The notes below the pieces were generated by a model that was not told the DNA's origin, did no database searches, and was given only the letters and a program-made list of their open reading frames with translations. Shown piece by piece: positions 26,639 through 35,905 of a DNA stretch of 64,000 bases; the stretch's first letter is position 1; each line of letters starts with the position of its first letter. The position numbers and the translations under genes are program-made. The stretch covers positions 37,954 through 101,953 of the forward strand of contig WAMF01000023.1 in NCBI GenBank assembly GCA_015522475.1. Direction: 5' to 3'. Source of the stretch: Microcaldota archaeon (GTDB taxonomy: Archaea; Micrarchaeota; Micrarchaeia; Anstonellales; J096).

Positions 26639-27562
26639 TTATCGTCTGTGAGGGGCGTTTCTGTACATAATCCACCGAGGAACTTTTGGCACTTTCTTTT
26701 CATAAGGTAAGCCAAAGTCAAGGAGCGCTTTGCTTCCTTGTCTTAAGAAAAGCCCGACGATGTCTGAACTTTTGTTATTCCTCACTTCAATTTCTGCATA
26801 AGGGATGTTCTGCGTGAACTTGCTTTTGTGCGACGCATCTTTAACCTCAACTTCGAAGTCGTGCCATGTGAATGTTTGTAAAGCTACTAAAGAGGGGGCC
26901 GTTACTGCCCTGCCCCACGCGACTATGAGCTCTGCCGGCTTCCACCTCGCTATTATAGCGGCCATTTCTCCATTTTTGATGTGCATGTAGAGGGGGACAG
27001 AAGGCTGAATCTCGACTTTTCCTGCTTTGTTTTCGCCTTTTTCAGTAAAAGAGAGCGTTTCGTCTGTAAAGTAAAAAGCATATGGAGGGATGGAGAACTT
27101 CTCACCTCTTTTGTAGAGCTTGACCTTGCCGTCTTCTACCAAAACAACGCGTACCCAACCTTCTTTTACAGTTTGTGGGTCTGGCACCTCTACAAGCATA
27201 ACTTCGAGCTTTCTTTTGTCTTTATACATAGTAAGCCTGTCTTTGTAGCGGCCTACATCTGTCCATACAATGTGGTCTTCCCAATTGTGCAACGAATTCT
27301 TAAGTCTAGATTTGGGAAGAACAACTTCGAGAGTAATCCCAGTTACCACACCTATATAGCCTATTAAAGCTAAAAATGCAACCAAAGGAAGTACCTTGTA
27401 TACTTTATCTAACACCTTCTTCAGTTTTTCGCGGCTATTTATTGTAAAGCGGTCAAAGCCCTTGTTGGCTCTGTCAAAGACAGTCCATGCTTTTCTGAGC
27501 GCCACTAGGGTTGGGCGCTTGCTTTCTTTTTTACGGGCGTGGTATTTGAAAGGAGAGGCCAT
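26639..27562 (-). CDS. Single-pass membrane protein of unknown function
   Basis: The 307-residue protein has a basic N-terminal 50 residues, one membrane helix at about 57-80 (VLPLVAFLALIGYIGVVTG), and a C-terminal domain of mixed beta content probably facing outside. No catalytic motif or named family is seen. ATG 27562 is leaderless, with a TATA box 26 bp upstream. The downstream neighbour is the basic unknown protein at 26529; the 109-bp gap suggests separate transcription. Confidence 0.65.
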   Translation of the reverse strand: MASPFKYHARKKESKRPTLVALRKAWTVFDRANKGFDRFTINSREKLKKVLDKVYKVLPLVAFLALIGYIGVVTGITLEVVLPKSRLKNSLHNWEDHIVWTDVGRYKDRLTMYKDKRKLEVMLVEVPDPQTVKEGWVRVVLVEDGKVKLYKRGEKFSIPPYAFYFTDETLSFTEKGENKAGKVEIQPSVPLYMHIKNGEMAAIIARWKPAELIVAWGRAVTAPSLVALQTFTWHDFEVEVKDASHKSKFTQNIPYAEIEVRNNKSSDIVGLFLRQGSKALLDFGLPYEKKVPKVPRWIMYRNAPHRR

Positions 27563-27584
27563 GTTTGATTTGTGTTAAGAAATG

Positions 27585-27592
27585 TTTATAAA
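27585..27592 (-). promoter_or_regulatory. TATA box for the 27562 membrane-protein gene
   Basis: TTTATAAA is centred 26 bp upstream of ATG 27562. Confidence 0.6.
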
Positions 27593-27660
27593 AGAAGTGT
27601 AGGAGCGCACTTGAAGCAGCTAGGACAAGGATAAAAAAAGTAAGAAACTAAAAAGACGTA

Positions 27661-28590
27661 TCACACCTTCTTAAAGTACTCTTCGAGCGGAGGCACAAGC
27701 TGCTTCTTCCTGGACATGACACCCTCTAAGTAAGTTGTGCCTTTTTCGTCGAGTTTTGTGTTGAAGGCCTTTTCAAAGGCTTCTCTGTTGCCGACGACGA
27801 GCACCTTACTACCCTTGTTGAGAACATCCGTTATAGCAAATACGATGAGTTCATAGCCCTCTTTCTCCTGCTTCTCCTTCATGACACGCAGGAGCTCGTC
27901 TACCTTTGGCTCGACGTCGCTGAAATCTACAACTTCAACTTGGCCAATGCCGACCTTCCGCCCGTTCATGTCAAATTCTTTGTAATCAGTGGTTAACATC
28001 TCTGCTGCTGGCTTCTTAGCCACGACGGATTTAGCCTTTAACAGCTCTTTGCCAAAAGCCTCGATGTCGTCGATGCCCGCTATCTTAGCCAGCTTTTCAG
28101 CCATCTCCTTATCCACCTCTGTCGTCGTTGGAGAGCGGAAAACCACCGTATCTGAGAGAATAGCGGCTAGTAAAAGACCGGCCATCTGCGGCGTCAGTTC
28201 TTTGTTCTTAGCCCCCAAAAGATGCATGCCGTTGTTGAAGTAAAACTCGGCTATAACGGTGGCAGTAGAGCCAAGGGGTTTAGAGATGTGCAGGATGGGC
28301 TTCGACGTTGTTATGCCGTTCTTGTGATGGTCTATGATGCAGACGAGCTCTCCCTTATCTAAGTCGGAGAATGTCTGGCTAGGGTCTGCGTGGTCGACGA
28401 GGACGAGTTCTCTGCCCTTAGCTGAATCAACGTATTTGGGCTCTGGCACGCCGAACTTCTCCAACACATACTTCGTCTCGGGGTTTAGCTCTCCCTGCCT
28501 TCCGGGTGTTGCGTCTAGAAAATAAGCCATTACTATTGCAGAACAGATACTATCTGTATCCGGATTCTTATGGCCAACTACACATACCAT
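27661..28590 (-). CDS. ppaC: Manganese-dependent inorganic pyrophosphatase (class II)
   Basis: The N-terminal GHKNPDTDS at residues 6-14 is the first metal-binding motif of class II (DHH-family) pyrophosphatases. It is followed by VDHADPSQ, IIDHHKNG and a C-terminal SRKKQLVPPL, the SRKKQ motif that binds substrate. The length of 309 residues is normal, with no CBS or DRTGG regulatory insert. The enzyme hydrolyses pyrophosphate to orthophosphate in the cytoplasm and pulls biosynthetic reactions forward. The start at 28590 has a TTTTAAGC TATA-like box about 24 bp upstream. Confidence 0.95.
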   Translation of the reverse strand: MVCVVGHKNPDTDSICSAIVMAYFLDATPGRQGELNPETKYVLEKFGVPEPKYVDSAKGRELVLVDHADPSQTFSDLDKGELVCIIDHHKNGITTSKPILHISKPLGSTATVIAEFYFNNGMHLLGAKNKELTPQMAGLLLAAILSDTVVFRSPTTTEVDKEMAEKLAKIAGIDDIEAFGKELLKAKSVVAKKPAAEMLTTDYKEFDMNGRKVGIGQVEVVDFSDVEPKVDELLRVMKEKQEKEGYELIVFAITDVLNKGSKVLVVGNREAFEKAFNTKLDEKGTTYLEGVMSRKKQLVPPLEEYFKKV

Positions 28591-28779
28591 GGCTTTGATA
28601 GGAGGGAAAAAGCTTAAAATGTTAATTTATGGCATTGTCATATGCAGCATTTTTGTAGACCTTTGGATCCAATAGATAATGCCCTTATTATACTTTTCAG
28701 CATGTTAGATGTCTAAAAATGAAGCGCTCTTATGCAGCTATGTAGTCATTGACTGTATGAAAGGGTGAAAAAGCAAAGG

Positions 28780-28786
28780 TTTTAAA
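28780..28786 (+). promoter_or_regulatory. TATA box for the membrane-anchored winged-helix gene
   Basis: TTTTAAA is centred 25 bp upstream of ATG 28808, predicting a leaderless transcript. Confidence 0.6.
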
Positions 28787-28807
28787 TCGTGCGTCTGAAA
28801 GCAGAGT

Positions 28808-29698
28808 ATGCAGCGCATCCCTTCTTTTATTTTCACGTTTGTGTTTCTCTTGCTTCTGCTTGCTTCTCAGAACTTAGCCGCTCAACTTAACGGCAGCATC
28901 TATGGGCCGGGGCTTGAGCCGTTGAAAAATTGCGTTCTCACAGTTAATACAACGCCCATTCAGCGCTTTGTGCTTAATATGAGCGTGTACACTCTGAGCC
29001 TCGAGCCCGGCACGTACAACTTAAAAGTGGAATGCTTTGAAGACGGCGAGTTTTTAACAGACGTCGAAAATGTCACAATTCCCTCAGCAAACAGCAGCAT
29101 CTCCCCTATATACCACTTTGACTTTATAGCTATCCCTGATTTGGAAGGAGCAAACGTTGATGTATTGGCTAACCTAACCTTTGTACCTTCTGAGAACGAG
29201 ACAGGCAAGAGTACATCTAATACTACAAGATCTGGAAAGAAAACAGAGGCTAACACCTTATGGTTTTTCTATATTCTGCTGCTTGCTCTCTTTGTATTTG
29301 GTTTGCTTGTGCTTGTCTATTTCTATCGCTCTCATCAGAAAGGAAAGATGGTTGAAGAGGATCAAAAAGGCCAGGACGAGAATAAATTCGGGCCTTCACA
29401 CATGGACAATGAACTCAGCGATGATTTAAAGCAAATTATTGCCGCATTAAGGGATGAAGACGGCAGAGCTACACAAAAAGAGCTCCGCCAGCTTTTCCAT
29501 TGGAGCGAAGCAAAGATGAGCCTCGCTTTGGCAGAGCTTGAAAGCTATGGTATAGTGAAGCGCATAAAGAAAGGTAGGGGCAACATTGTCGTCCTTGTTA
29601 AAGATCCCCTTTCTAAAGGCCAGAAGCCCAAAGAGGACGAAGGGAATACAGCCACGAGCGAGACTAGTAAGAGTGAGAGGGGTAATAACAGCAAGTAA
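28808..29698 (+). CDS. Membrane-anchored winged-helix protein with extracellular domain
   Basis: Residues 1-25 are a signal peptide. Residues 26-125 read as a beta-sandwich domain like carboxypeptidase regulatory repeats (LNGSIYGPGLEPLKNCVLTV, LEPGTYNLKVECFED). A Ser/Thr/Asn spacer and a membrane helix at 151-173 follow, then a cytoplasmic winged-helix domain at about 205-268 (ATQKELRQLFHWSEAKMSLA, then LESYGIVKRIKKGRGNIVVL). This topology suggests a one-component sensor in which an outside signal alters a DNA-binding domain at the membrane. Similar architecture occurs in archaeal membrane-bound helix-turn-helix proteins. The target promoters are not evident. Confidence 0.8.
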   Translation: MQRIPSFIFTFVFLLLLLASQNLAAQLNGSIYGPGLEPLKNCVLTVNTTPIQRFVLNMSVYTLSLEPGTYNLKVECFEDGEFLTDVENVTIPSANSSISPIYHFDFIAIPDLEGANVDVLANLTFVPSENETGKSTSNTTRSGKKTEANTLWFFYILLLALFVFGLLVLVYFYRSHQKGKMVEEDQKGQDENKFGPSHMDNELSDDLKQIIAALRDEDGRATQKELRQLFHWSEAKMSLALAELESYGIVKRIKKGRGNIVVLVKDPLSKGQKPKEDEGNTATSETSKSERGNNSK

Positions 29699-29770
29699 TA
29701 AAGAGCAGTAAGTATTGCTAGTAAAAAAGGAGATAGAAAGAGACAGAAAGAAGTGGTGAAGATACGGCCA

Positions 29771-29809
29771 CAGAATAGGAATGCAGAATAGGAGTGCCGA
29801 ATAGGAATA
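29771..29809. repeat. Three imperfect 13-bp tandem units in a 387-bp gene-free stretch
   Basis: The units are CAGAATAGGAATG, CAGAATAGGAGTG and CCGAATAGGAATA. They lie in the gap 29699-30085 between two converging genes. A TATA-like GTATATAAACG follows at about 29818. No open frame of note and no RNA of known type is seen in the rest of the gap; its last 80 bases are T-rich and may serve termination. Confidence 0.5.
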
Positions 29810-30085
29810 TTATGGCGTATATAAACGGATAGAAAGGCAGAGCGGGCTGTGGAGGGTAAAAAGAAAACAGAGAACCCAAAGAATATTGAGAGATTCGGAG
29901 GATGTTTGCGGCGCTAGTTTAGACTGACTAAATTGACTACCCAAACTACCTAACTGAATATAATCCTCATGAGTCTGGTGCGCCTATCCTCACCTATCCT
30001 TTACTATTATTATTTGTTATCCCTTTTGTCTCCACTCGCCGCTTACTGCTTGCTTTCTCTATCATATCTGCTTTTTTTATCTTTT

Positions 30086-30688
30086 TTACTTGTTCACAGT
30101 CGTGGCAACGGATGCTACAGCTTCTCTTTCAACACCTGAGAAGTCATTATAAAGCCTGTATTTCACGACGACTATGCCGTTGAAAAGCTGGCCGTTGGCC
30201 ATCTTTATGGGCAGAGGTGACTTGCTTGTTGAGGATGGTAGCTCGTAGCACGGAATGCCTTTGAAGTCTATGGCACCTCCTGGATTAACAGTTACTGTAT
30301 TCTCGCCAGGCTGTGGTGAAGGATCTGTATAGCCCTGTAAAGCCGTCCATGCGCTTGGAAAGTCGTCTACTTTGCTTTCCCTACTTCCTCTTATACAAGC
30401 AACCTTGGAGATTATAATAGGGTTCTGTTGATTGTTGACCATCCTTAAGTACATCTTGACACTTCCCAAAGCATCGAGGGTTGCAGCTGGATTTATATCG
30501 CCGCATGTGAATGTGCTGGGTTTGAATATGCAGTGCTCTGTATTTAGCATTCTCGTGACTGTTAAAAGGATGCCTATGACTAGTAGTATGACAAATATGG
30601 CCCAACCATACATGGTTAGGTATTCTATAGCAGCCTGCGCTTTCCTCTTTCTTGTGTTTTCCATTCCACGCTCATTTCTTACAGTCAT
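30086..30688 (-). CDS. Prepilin-like protein with class III signal peptide
   Basis: The N-terminus RKRKAQAAIEYLTMYGWA is the archaeal class III (type IV prepilin) signal; cleavage is expected before Gln 18, leaving the hydrophobic helix at the mature N-terminus for filament assembly. The remaining 150 residues form a beta-rich head with cysteines (TEHCIFKP, FTCGD, VACIRG, IPCYEL) that could make disulfides outside the cell. GGTGGAAAC precedes ATG 30688. It is the last gene of the pilus operon, 9 bp after the TadC-like gene. No prepilin peptidase gene lies in the window. Confidence 0.85.
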   Translation of the reverse strand: MTVRNERGMENTRKRKAQAAIEYLTMYGWAIFVILLVIGILLTVTRMLNTEHCIFKPSTFTCGDINPAATLDALGSVKMYLRMVNNQQNPIIISKVACIRGSRESKVDDFPSAWTALQGYTDPSPQPGENTVTVNPGGAIDFKGIPCYELPSSTSKSPLPIKMANGQLFNGIVVVKYRLYNDFSGVEREAVASVATTVNK

Positions 30689-30697
30689 GTTTCCACC

Positions 30698-31747
30698 TTA
30701 TACAAGATTTATGAGTATATATTGGACTGAGCCCAGTGAGAGATAATATACAATATAAGCGGTTATGAGCATGAAGGGGAAGAACTTGAATGCTTGTCTC
30801 TTTGTGCCCGTATATGCGACGCTGACGATGAAGCTCGTTATGAATACTGTTATGAATATCATGATTATAGAGAACCAGTGGAATTCTTGGGCTGTAAACG
30901 GCGGCGTTGATATAGAAAAGCCTATGAATGAAGAAACGGCTGCTCCCGTTGCTTCAGCAAAGAAGCTTTGTTGTAATGTGGCAACCATCTTTTCTGACAC
31001 GGCCATGAGGAGGGGAACACCTATGGCTGAAGCAAACACGAGGAAAATAACATATATGAGAAGCATGGAGCGTATCTCTCTCTTTGCTATGGTTACACTT
31101 CTCACTTCTTCGGCTGTTTTCTCTAGAACAACAGCTACTTCACCACCACTTTTTATAGACTCCTTCAATATTATGAGGCTTCTTGAGAAGAGAGGCGAGT
31201 TGAATTTTTTGGAAAGGCCGTCTAGTGCATCTTCAATAGGCGTGCCTGCAAACGCCTCTTTCATGCTGGCTTTAACTTCTTGTGAAAGAATGCCAAACTC
31301 TGGCTTAGCAGCTTGCCATAGAGCTTGCTCAAGTGTCATGCCACCCCTTAAGTTGGAGGATACCAAAGCTAGAAAATCTGGCACAACCTCTTCTATGGCG
31401 TTTCTACGCATTTCTGCTTTAAGTGTGTAGTAACTGTAAACAGTTGTAACAATGATGAAGTATAATGTTATAAGGCCTATACTGTATATAATAAAAGCCC
31501 AAAAGCCTATGTAATGCTGTGTTAGCTCCTTAGCCATTTTTACAAAGGGCGTTTGAGCTCCAACTGGGAAAGCGGCATAAATTATAATGCCTACGATAAA
31601 GTAAAGCACTGTCAAAATAGCACTTAGTCCCAAGAAGGTCTCTGCATTCCATCTACTCCCAGCATGCTCAAGCACAGCGTCGAGCTTTTCAATAACCTTC
31701 TCGGGAAAGAGCCTTCCCAAACGTTCTAACCAATTTGTCCATGCCAT
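30698..31747 (-). CDS. TadC/GspF-like pilus assembly membrane protein
   Basis: The start ATG 31747 follows GGTGA at ideal spacing; the in-frame GTG 31756 lies within that ribosome site. The 349-residue protein has two N-terminal membrane helices, a cytoplasmic T2SF-type domain (DFLALVSSNLRGGMTLEQAL, IILKESIKSGGEVAVVLEKT) and several C-terminal membrane helices ending near the last residue. It is the usual second platform protein in archaeal Tad-like pili and would work with the neighbouring GspF-like protein and ATPase. Confidence 0.82.
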   Translation of the reverse strand: MAWTNWLERLGRLFPEKVIEKLDAVLEHAGSRWNAETFLGLSAILTVLYFIVGIIIYAAFPVGAQTPFVKMAKELTQHYIGFWAFIIYSIGLITLYFIIVTTVYSYYTLKAEMRRNAIEEVVPDFLALVSSNLRGGMTLEQALWQAAKPEFGILSQEVKASMKEAFAGTPIEDALDGLSKKFNSPLFSRSLIILKESIKSGGEVAVVLEKTAEEVRSVTIAKREIRSMLLIYVIFLVFASAIGVPLLMAVSEKMVATLQQSFFAEATGAAVSSFIGFSISTPPFTAQEFHWFSIIMIFITVFITSFIVSVAYTGTKRQAFKFFPFMLITAYIVYYLSLGSVQYILINLV

Positions 31748-31824
31748 TTTTTTCACCTTTTTCTTTTTTCATTTTCCTCTTTTATTTTACCTTTTTGTTT
31801 TCTTCGTTCTGATCCGCCTCTACA

Positions 31825-32688
31825 CTATGCCATAATGGCATATTTGGGCCTTGTGCTCTCTATGAAGGCTAAGAATAGGAACTGTATAAGTCCAATCACT
31901 ACTGCTATACCTACAAGATGTATGAAAGGCAATTTAATTCCTTTACTAACAAACGATAGTAATATTATGAAGAAAGCGACGCCCAACGACGGCAGAATGA
32001 CACCAATAATCAAGTAAAACATAACGATTGGGTTCAGCGTTTGGCCGTACTCTTTAACTTCCAAAAGCTCCTCCTGTGATATCTGATTCGCTACGGCGTC
32101 GAGCGCCTCTGCTATGTCAGCCCCACTTACTTCTGCGTTTGCTATTTGTATAAGTACTCTCTTGAATGCTGAGCTGGGTGTTTTGTCTGCCTTGTCTCTT
32201 AATACGGCTGTCAAAGGCTCGCCTAAAGCTACTCTTTCGACGATCTCCTTGAATTCTCTGCTTACCTGCCCATATCCTTTTGTTACACTAACAAGCGCAT
32301 CAAACAAGGAAGTGCCGGATGAAAGCGCTATGACAAGATGCTTCACAGCAAAGACAAGGTCATATTCAATGGCTTTTTTGAGCCTTGTCTCCATGATGTC
32401 TATGCGCTTGAGATTCACGTATATAAGAGGAACCGCCAGTATAATCCACGTCACAAAGAACGCCAGGATCAAGCCTAATGCCGTCACAACCAGCGTCATG
32501 ACCCAGGCTATTATGGCTACGATAAATGCTATGAGCCCACTCCATACCAAGCCGTTCAAAACCGCTTTGTCGACATAAAGCTCCGGAGGTTCCTTTAATC
32601 CCACTGACTTCATCTTCTTGCGAAGTGTGGGGACATAGTAAGGCAAAATAAAATCAGAAATTATATTTATACCGGGAATTCTATTCAT
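31825..32688 (-). CDS. TadB/GspF-like pilus assembly membrane protein
   Basis: The protein has 287 residues, with paired membrane helices near 48-93, a T2SF domain (VKHLVIALSSGTSLFDALVS, IQIANAEVSGADIAEALDAV) and C-terminal membrane helices. It is the inner-membrane platform protein that couples the ATPase to pilin assembly. Its ATG overlaps the TGA of the preceding gene by the ATGA arrangement (32685-32688), showing translational coupling. GGAGGTG precedes the start. Confidence 0.83.
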   Translation of the reverse strand: MNRIPGINIISDFILPYYVPTLRKKMKSVGLKEPPELYVDKAVLNGLVWSGLIAFIVAIIAWVMTLVVTALGLILAFFVTWIILAVPLIYVNLKRIDIMETRLKKAIEYDLVFAVKHLVIALSSGTSLFDALVSVTKGYGQVSREFKEIVERVALGEPLTAVLRDKADKTPSSAFKRVLIQIANAEVSGADIAEALDAVANQISQEELLEVKEYGQTLNPIVMFYLIIGVILPSLGVAFFIILLSFVSKGIKLPFIHLVGIAVVIGLIQFLFLAFIESTRPKYAIMA

Positions 32689-34109
32689 TGAAGCACCTCC
32701 TCTTTCAACTTTTCCACCTCTGCTGCACTTAAGCCCATCTTCTTACCCATATCTTGTACTATAAGCAACTTAGCCTTTTTTAAGGCATCTGTTTTGGGAA
32801 GCTCACCCCTTATGTAGGATAAAAAGCTGTCTCTGTCTCTAACGCTTAATTCGTGGAGCAGTTGGGCTTCGCGCATGCTTGCAAGCCTCTTCTTTATTAC
32901 ATCCACACTACTTTTTTCACTTTCCCCTTGCTTACTCTCCTCTTCTTCTTTCTTTAAGCTTCTTCCGGCTTCACCTTCTGTTCTCTCTGCTGTGCCCTCT
33001 TTGCTCTCTTTACTTCCTTTCCTACACTCTTCCACTATCTCATTTAATAGGGAGTAATCTATAAATTGGGAAAGGTTGGCTGCTTTTATGCCAGCTTGTT
33101 TTATATAAGCTGCATGGAGGGACTCCAAATAATTTATGTATGCGTCGATGGCTTTTTTTGTCTCTTTGCACACGTGCGCTCTATCCTCCAAGCCATCGTA
33201 TATTTTTAATGCACTTTTTACTTCGCTTACAGCCCTATCTACGTCGTCCTTCATGAGCTTTTTTAGCCTTACTTCTATGCTTTCTGTCTTAACTTGCTTG
33301 CCGCTTCTAGCGGCTTTTATCTGCTCTTTCAAATGACTTATCTGCTCGCGTATGGTGGCGCGCTTCTCTGCATCTTTTTCTCTTAGAAGCTGTTGGGTAA
33401 GTATGATAAGCTGTTTTGACATCTCAGACAAAGAGAGGGCTTTCCCACTACCTTTAAGCGCCTCCACTCTTTTCACTGCTAATGCCTCTGCTTCACCTGT
33501 TTGTGGAACATGTAATCCCAAAAGCGGTTTCACAATCTCAGCCTCTCCTTCTTCCTTTTTAAATATAAGCCTTTCAAGCTGCTGCTTGGGCCTAGGAGCC
33601 TCAGTTATCTGTGCAACTTGCTGTCCCTGCTGACCTTGATTTGGTTGGTTTTGAAAAGGGACTCCAGTTGGAATTTTAGCCGGAGCTGTTACTGCCTGTC
33701 TCTGCCCTTTACTTATTCTTGCTTTTGCCTTCTGCTTCGCTTTCTGTTTTAGCCCTTTTTTAGCAGCAGTTGTGCTAGGGATTGCGCTGGGGACCGTACC
33801 ATGTATTTTTTCTTGGGCTTGGACTACATTCTCTTTTACTTGGACCTGTTTTTTCGGTAGGTTAGGTAGAGATAGGCTCTTTTTTTGCCCTAATCCTTTG
33901 GCTTTTCTTTTGCCCGCGTATTCTCTTTTTATTATGTATGCTTTACGTATATTCCTAAGAAGAGCCAGTGCTTCTCCGTAACCTCTACTTTCCATGTATT
34001 CACGTATAAGGTAGTGACCTTGTTCTCTGCTTGGGGGTTCACCCTCTACCCTCTTCATGCGCTTTATGAGATTGACGTAGCTAGTATATAAGCTTGGCTG
34101 AGCCTTCAT
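32685..34109 (-). CDS. Unknown coiled-coil protein within the pilus operon
   Basis: This 474-residue protein lies between the ATPase and the TadB-like gene and overlaps both by 4 bp, so it is certainly part of the operon. There is no signal peptide or membrane helix. Residues 60-170 are a Lys/Gln/Ala/Pro-rich disordered linker; residues about 220-400 are helical with heptad-like Leu/Lys/Glu spacing. The N-terminal segment (IREYMESRGYGEALALLRNI) and C-terminal segment (KMGLSAAEVEKLKEEVLQ) look like short helical folds. It may be a cytoplasmic regulator or adaptor of the ATPase; no family is recognised. Confidence 0.7.
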   Translation of the reverse strand: MKAQPSLYTSYVNLIKRMKRVEGEPPSREQGHYLIREYMESRGYGEALALLRNIRKAYIIKREYAGKRKAKGLGQKKSLSLPNLPKKQVQVKENVVQAQEKIHGTVPSAIPSTTAAKKGLKQKAKQKAKARISKGQRQAVTAPAKIPTGVPFQNQPNQGQQGQQVAQITEAPRPKQQLERLIFKKEEGEAEIVKPLLGLHVPQTGEAEALAVKRVEALKGSGKALSLSEMSKQLIILTQQLLREKDAEKRATIREQISHLKEQIKAARSGKQVKTESIEVRLKKLMKDDVDRAVSEVKSALKIYDGLEDRAHVCKETKKAIDAYINYLESLHAAYIKQAGIKAANLSQFIDYSLLNEIVEECRKGSKESKEGTAERTEGEAGRSLKKEEEESKQGESEKSSVDVIKKRLASMREAQLLHELSVRDRDSFLSYIRGELPKTDALKKAKLLIVQDMGKKMGLSAAEVEKLKEEVLQ

Positions 34110-35593
34110 TCAAACACCCAGCTCTTGTTCTTCTCAGCTGCTCCTACAACCTCTTCAGGATAGTTGTAATATGTAGATATAATGTGACCCACTTCGTCTA
34201 TACCAAAGTACTTCTTCTTTACCATCCAGTCCAATATAAGTGTTTTCTCGTCGATATCTGCCTGTATTTCTTTTTCAGTCATGCCCGCGTAGAGGTTAAG
34301 CAAGTCTGCTGTTCTGCTTAGACTGTTGACTTGAGGTAACGTATCTTTTTTGCTGTCCCATCTATATAACATGTGCAACTTGCCGTTTTTATGCACTTCA
34401 GCGAATTCCAGCGTGCGTCGTATGTTGTAGCGGCGGTGTCTAAATTGGACGACGATGCCGGCAAGTGCATCCAGCACTTCTTTTGGTAGATTTATGGGTG
34501 GTGTTGTTAATCTCGTTATTGTCTGCTCTGCATTATCTGCGTGCAGCGTAGCATAGACGCTGTGACCTGTATGCATAGCCTCAAACATAACCTCTGCCTC
34601 CCTTTGCTTCCTGACTTCACCGACGATGATTCTGTCTGGACGCATACGGAGACTGTTGACGAGCAAATCCAACATTGTCACTTCTCCTTTACCCTCTGGG
34701 TTGGGTTCTCTAGTGACGAGAGGCACCCACTGTAAGTAACGAGGCAGCGTGAGCTCTCTTGTGTCTTCTATACTAATTACACGCTGGTTTGCCGGAATGA
34801 AGCCCGCTATGGCATTGAGGAAGCTTGTCTTACCGCTGCCTGTGCCACCGCTTATGAGGAGCGAGAGCTCATTCTGCATCATAAGCCATATAAGGGCCAT
34901 GACGTCGCTCGTTATTGTGCCAGTGGATATCATGTTTGTTACTGTCCAAGGGTTTCGGCTAAATTTACGTATGGTTATTGTGTTGCCCGTCGAAGAAATG
35001 GGGAAGAGTGTAGCATTGACTCTGTCGCCTGTATAGAGGTGCGCGTCCAGCAGAGGATTGAGCACGTTAATTTGTCTGCCGATTTTTCGCGCTATAAGAG
35101 AAGCATAGTTGTAAATCTCTTCGTCGTCCTTCATTTTAAGATTGGTTATGCACCAGCCAAATTTTTTGTGAAATATCCATACAGCTTCCTGAGGGCCGTT
35201 TATGACGATTTCTTCTAATTGGTCGTCAGCTAAGAGTATGTCAAGGTCGCCTAACCCAATGGTATGTTGTATGAGATATGTGGCCAAGATATCTATTTTC
35301 TCTTCAGTGAGCTCTTCTGAGCTGAAGCTTTTTTTAAGCAGCCTCACAGCTGCCTTGTAAAATTTTTCTTGAATTTCTTTGGCCCTTTTCACGTCAAGGA
35401 GCTCCGTTAAATCAATATCCATCATAGATAGAAGCTCCGCTTTCAGCTTTGTCTCGATGATGGTCTTTGTTCCTAGGCCTATACCAGGAACTTTAATTTC
35501 GTAATGGGGCACGAATTCGCGTTTTTCTCTCCTTATAGTTACTTGGACAGGGACACTCTCACTATGGAATGTATATGTTGCCAGCACGGTCAT
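34106..35593 (-). CDS. Type II/IV secretion system ATPase (GspE/TadA family)
   Basis: Walker A GGTGSGKT is at 249-256. An Asp-box-like ISIEDTREL and a Walker B region RPDRIIVGEVR follow, then a His-box segment (MHTGHSVYATLHAD). The N-terminal 100 residues are an archaeal-type N-domain. The hexameric ATPase powers pilus extension or retraction at the cytoplasmic face of the membrane. GGTGGTGAAAC precedes ATG 35593. It heads a five-gene operon running to 30086. Confidence 0.93.
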   Translation of the reverse strand: MTVLATYTFHSESVPVQVTIRREKREFVPHYEIKVPGIGLGTKTIIETKLKAELLSMMDIDLTELLDVKRAKEIQEKFYKAAVRLLKKSFSSEELTEEKIDILATYLIQHTIGLGDLDILLADDQLEEIVINGPQEAVWIFHKKFGWCITNLKMKDDEEIYNYASLIARKIGRQINVLNPLLDAHLYTGDRVNATLFPISSTGNTITIRKFSRNPWTVTNMISTGTITSDVMALIWLMMQNELSLLISGGTGSGKTSFLNAIAGFIPANQRVISIEDTRELTLPRYLQWVPLVTREPNPEGKGEVTMLDLLVNSLRMRPDRIIVGEVRKQREAEVMFEAMHTGHSVYATLHADNAEQTITRLTTPPINLPKEVLDALAGIVVQFRHRRYNIRRTLEFAEVHKNGKLHMLYRWDSKKDTLPQVNSLSRTADLLNLYAGMTEKEIQADIDEKTLILDWMVKKKYFGIDEVGHIISTYYNYPEEVVGAAEKNKSWVFE

Positions 35594-35628
35594 GTTTCAC
35601 CACCTTTAGCATATTATCAAGGCATGCC

Positions 35629-35637
35629 TTTATTAAA
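35629..35637 (-). promoter_or_regulatory. TATA box for the pilus operon
   Basis: TTTAATAAA on the minus strand is centred 40 bp upstream of ATG 35593, leaving a short leader with the GGTGGTGA ribosome site. Confidence 0.5.
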
Positions 35638-35769
35638 CCTTTCTATGGCCTTCTGCACGTAGCCCACAACAGCTAGTTTTGCGTGCACTTCATTCTTCAA
35701 TTCATTTCTCCATTTTACTTCTTACGCACCTTTGCATATCTTTACAGCCCCTTGCCTTTCATACAGCTT

Positions 35770-35775
35770 TTTAAA
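35770..35775 (+). promoter_or_regulatory. TATA box for tRNA-Ser
   Basis: TTTAAA within CTTTTTAAACATAA is centred about 30 bp upstream of the mature 5' end of the tRNA. Confidence 0.6.
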
Positions 35776-35802
35776 CATAATTGCCCATACATTGAGCTTA
35801 CT

Positions 35803-35884
35803 GCTGGGGTCGCCTAGTGGCTATGGCGACGGCCTGCTAAGCCGTTCCCGCAAGGGAGCGTGGGTTCGAATCCCACCCCCAGCG
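35803..35884 (+). tRNA. tRNA-Ser(GCT)
   Basis: The acceptor stem GCTGGGG (35803-35809) pairs with CCCCAGC (35877-35883) and the discriminator base is G 35884. The anticodon stem CGGC/GCCG encloses the loop CTGCTAA, giving anticodon GCT at 35836-35838, which reads AGC and AGU. A long variable arm (CCCGCAAGGG) is typical of serine tRNA. The T arm is GTGGG-TTCGAAT-CCCAC. No intron is seen. CC but not CCA follows, so the final A is added after transcription. Confidence 0.95.
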
Positions 35885-35905
35885 CCTTCAACTTTTATAT
35901 TGGCT

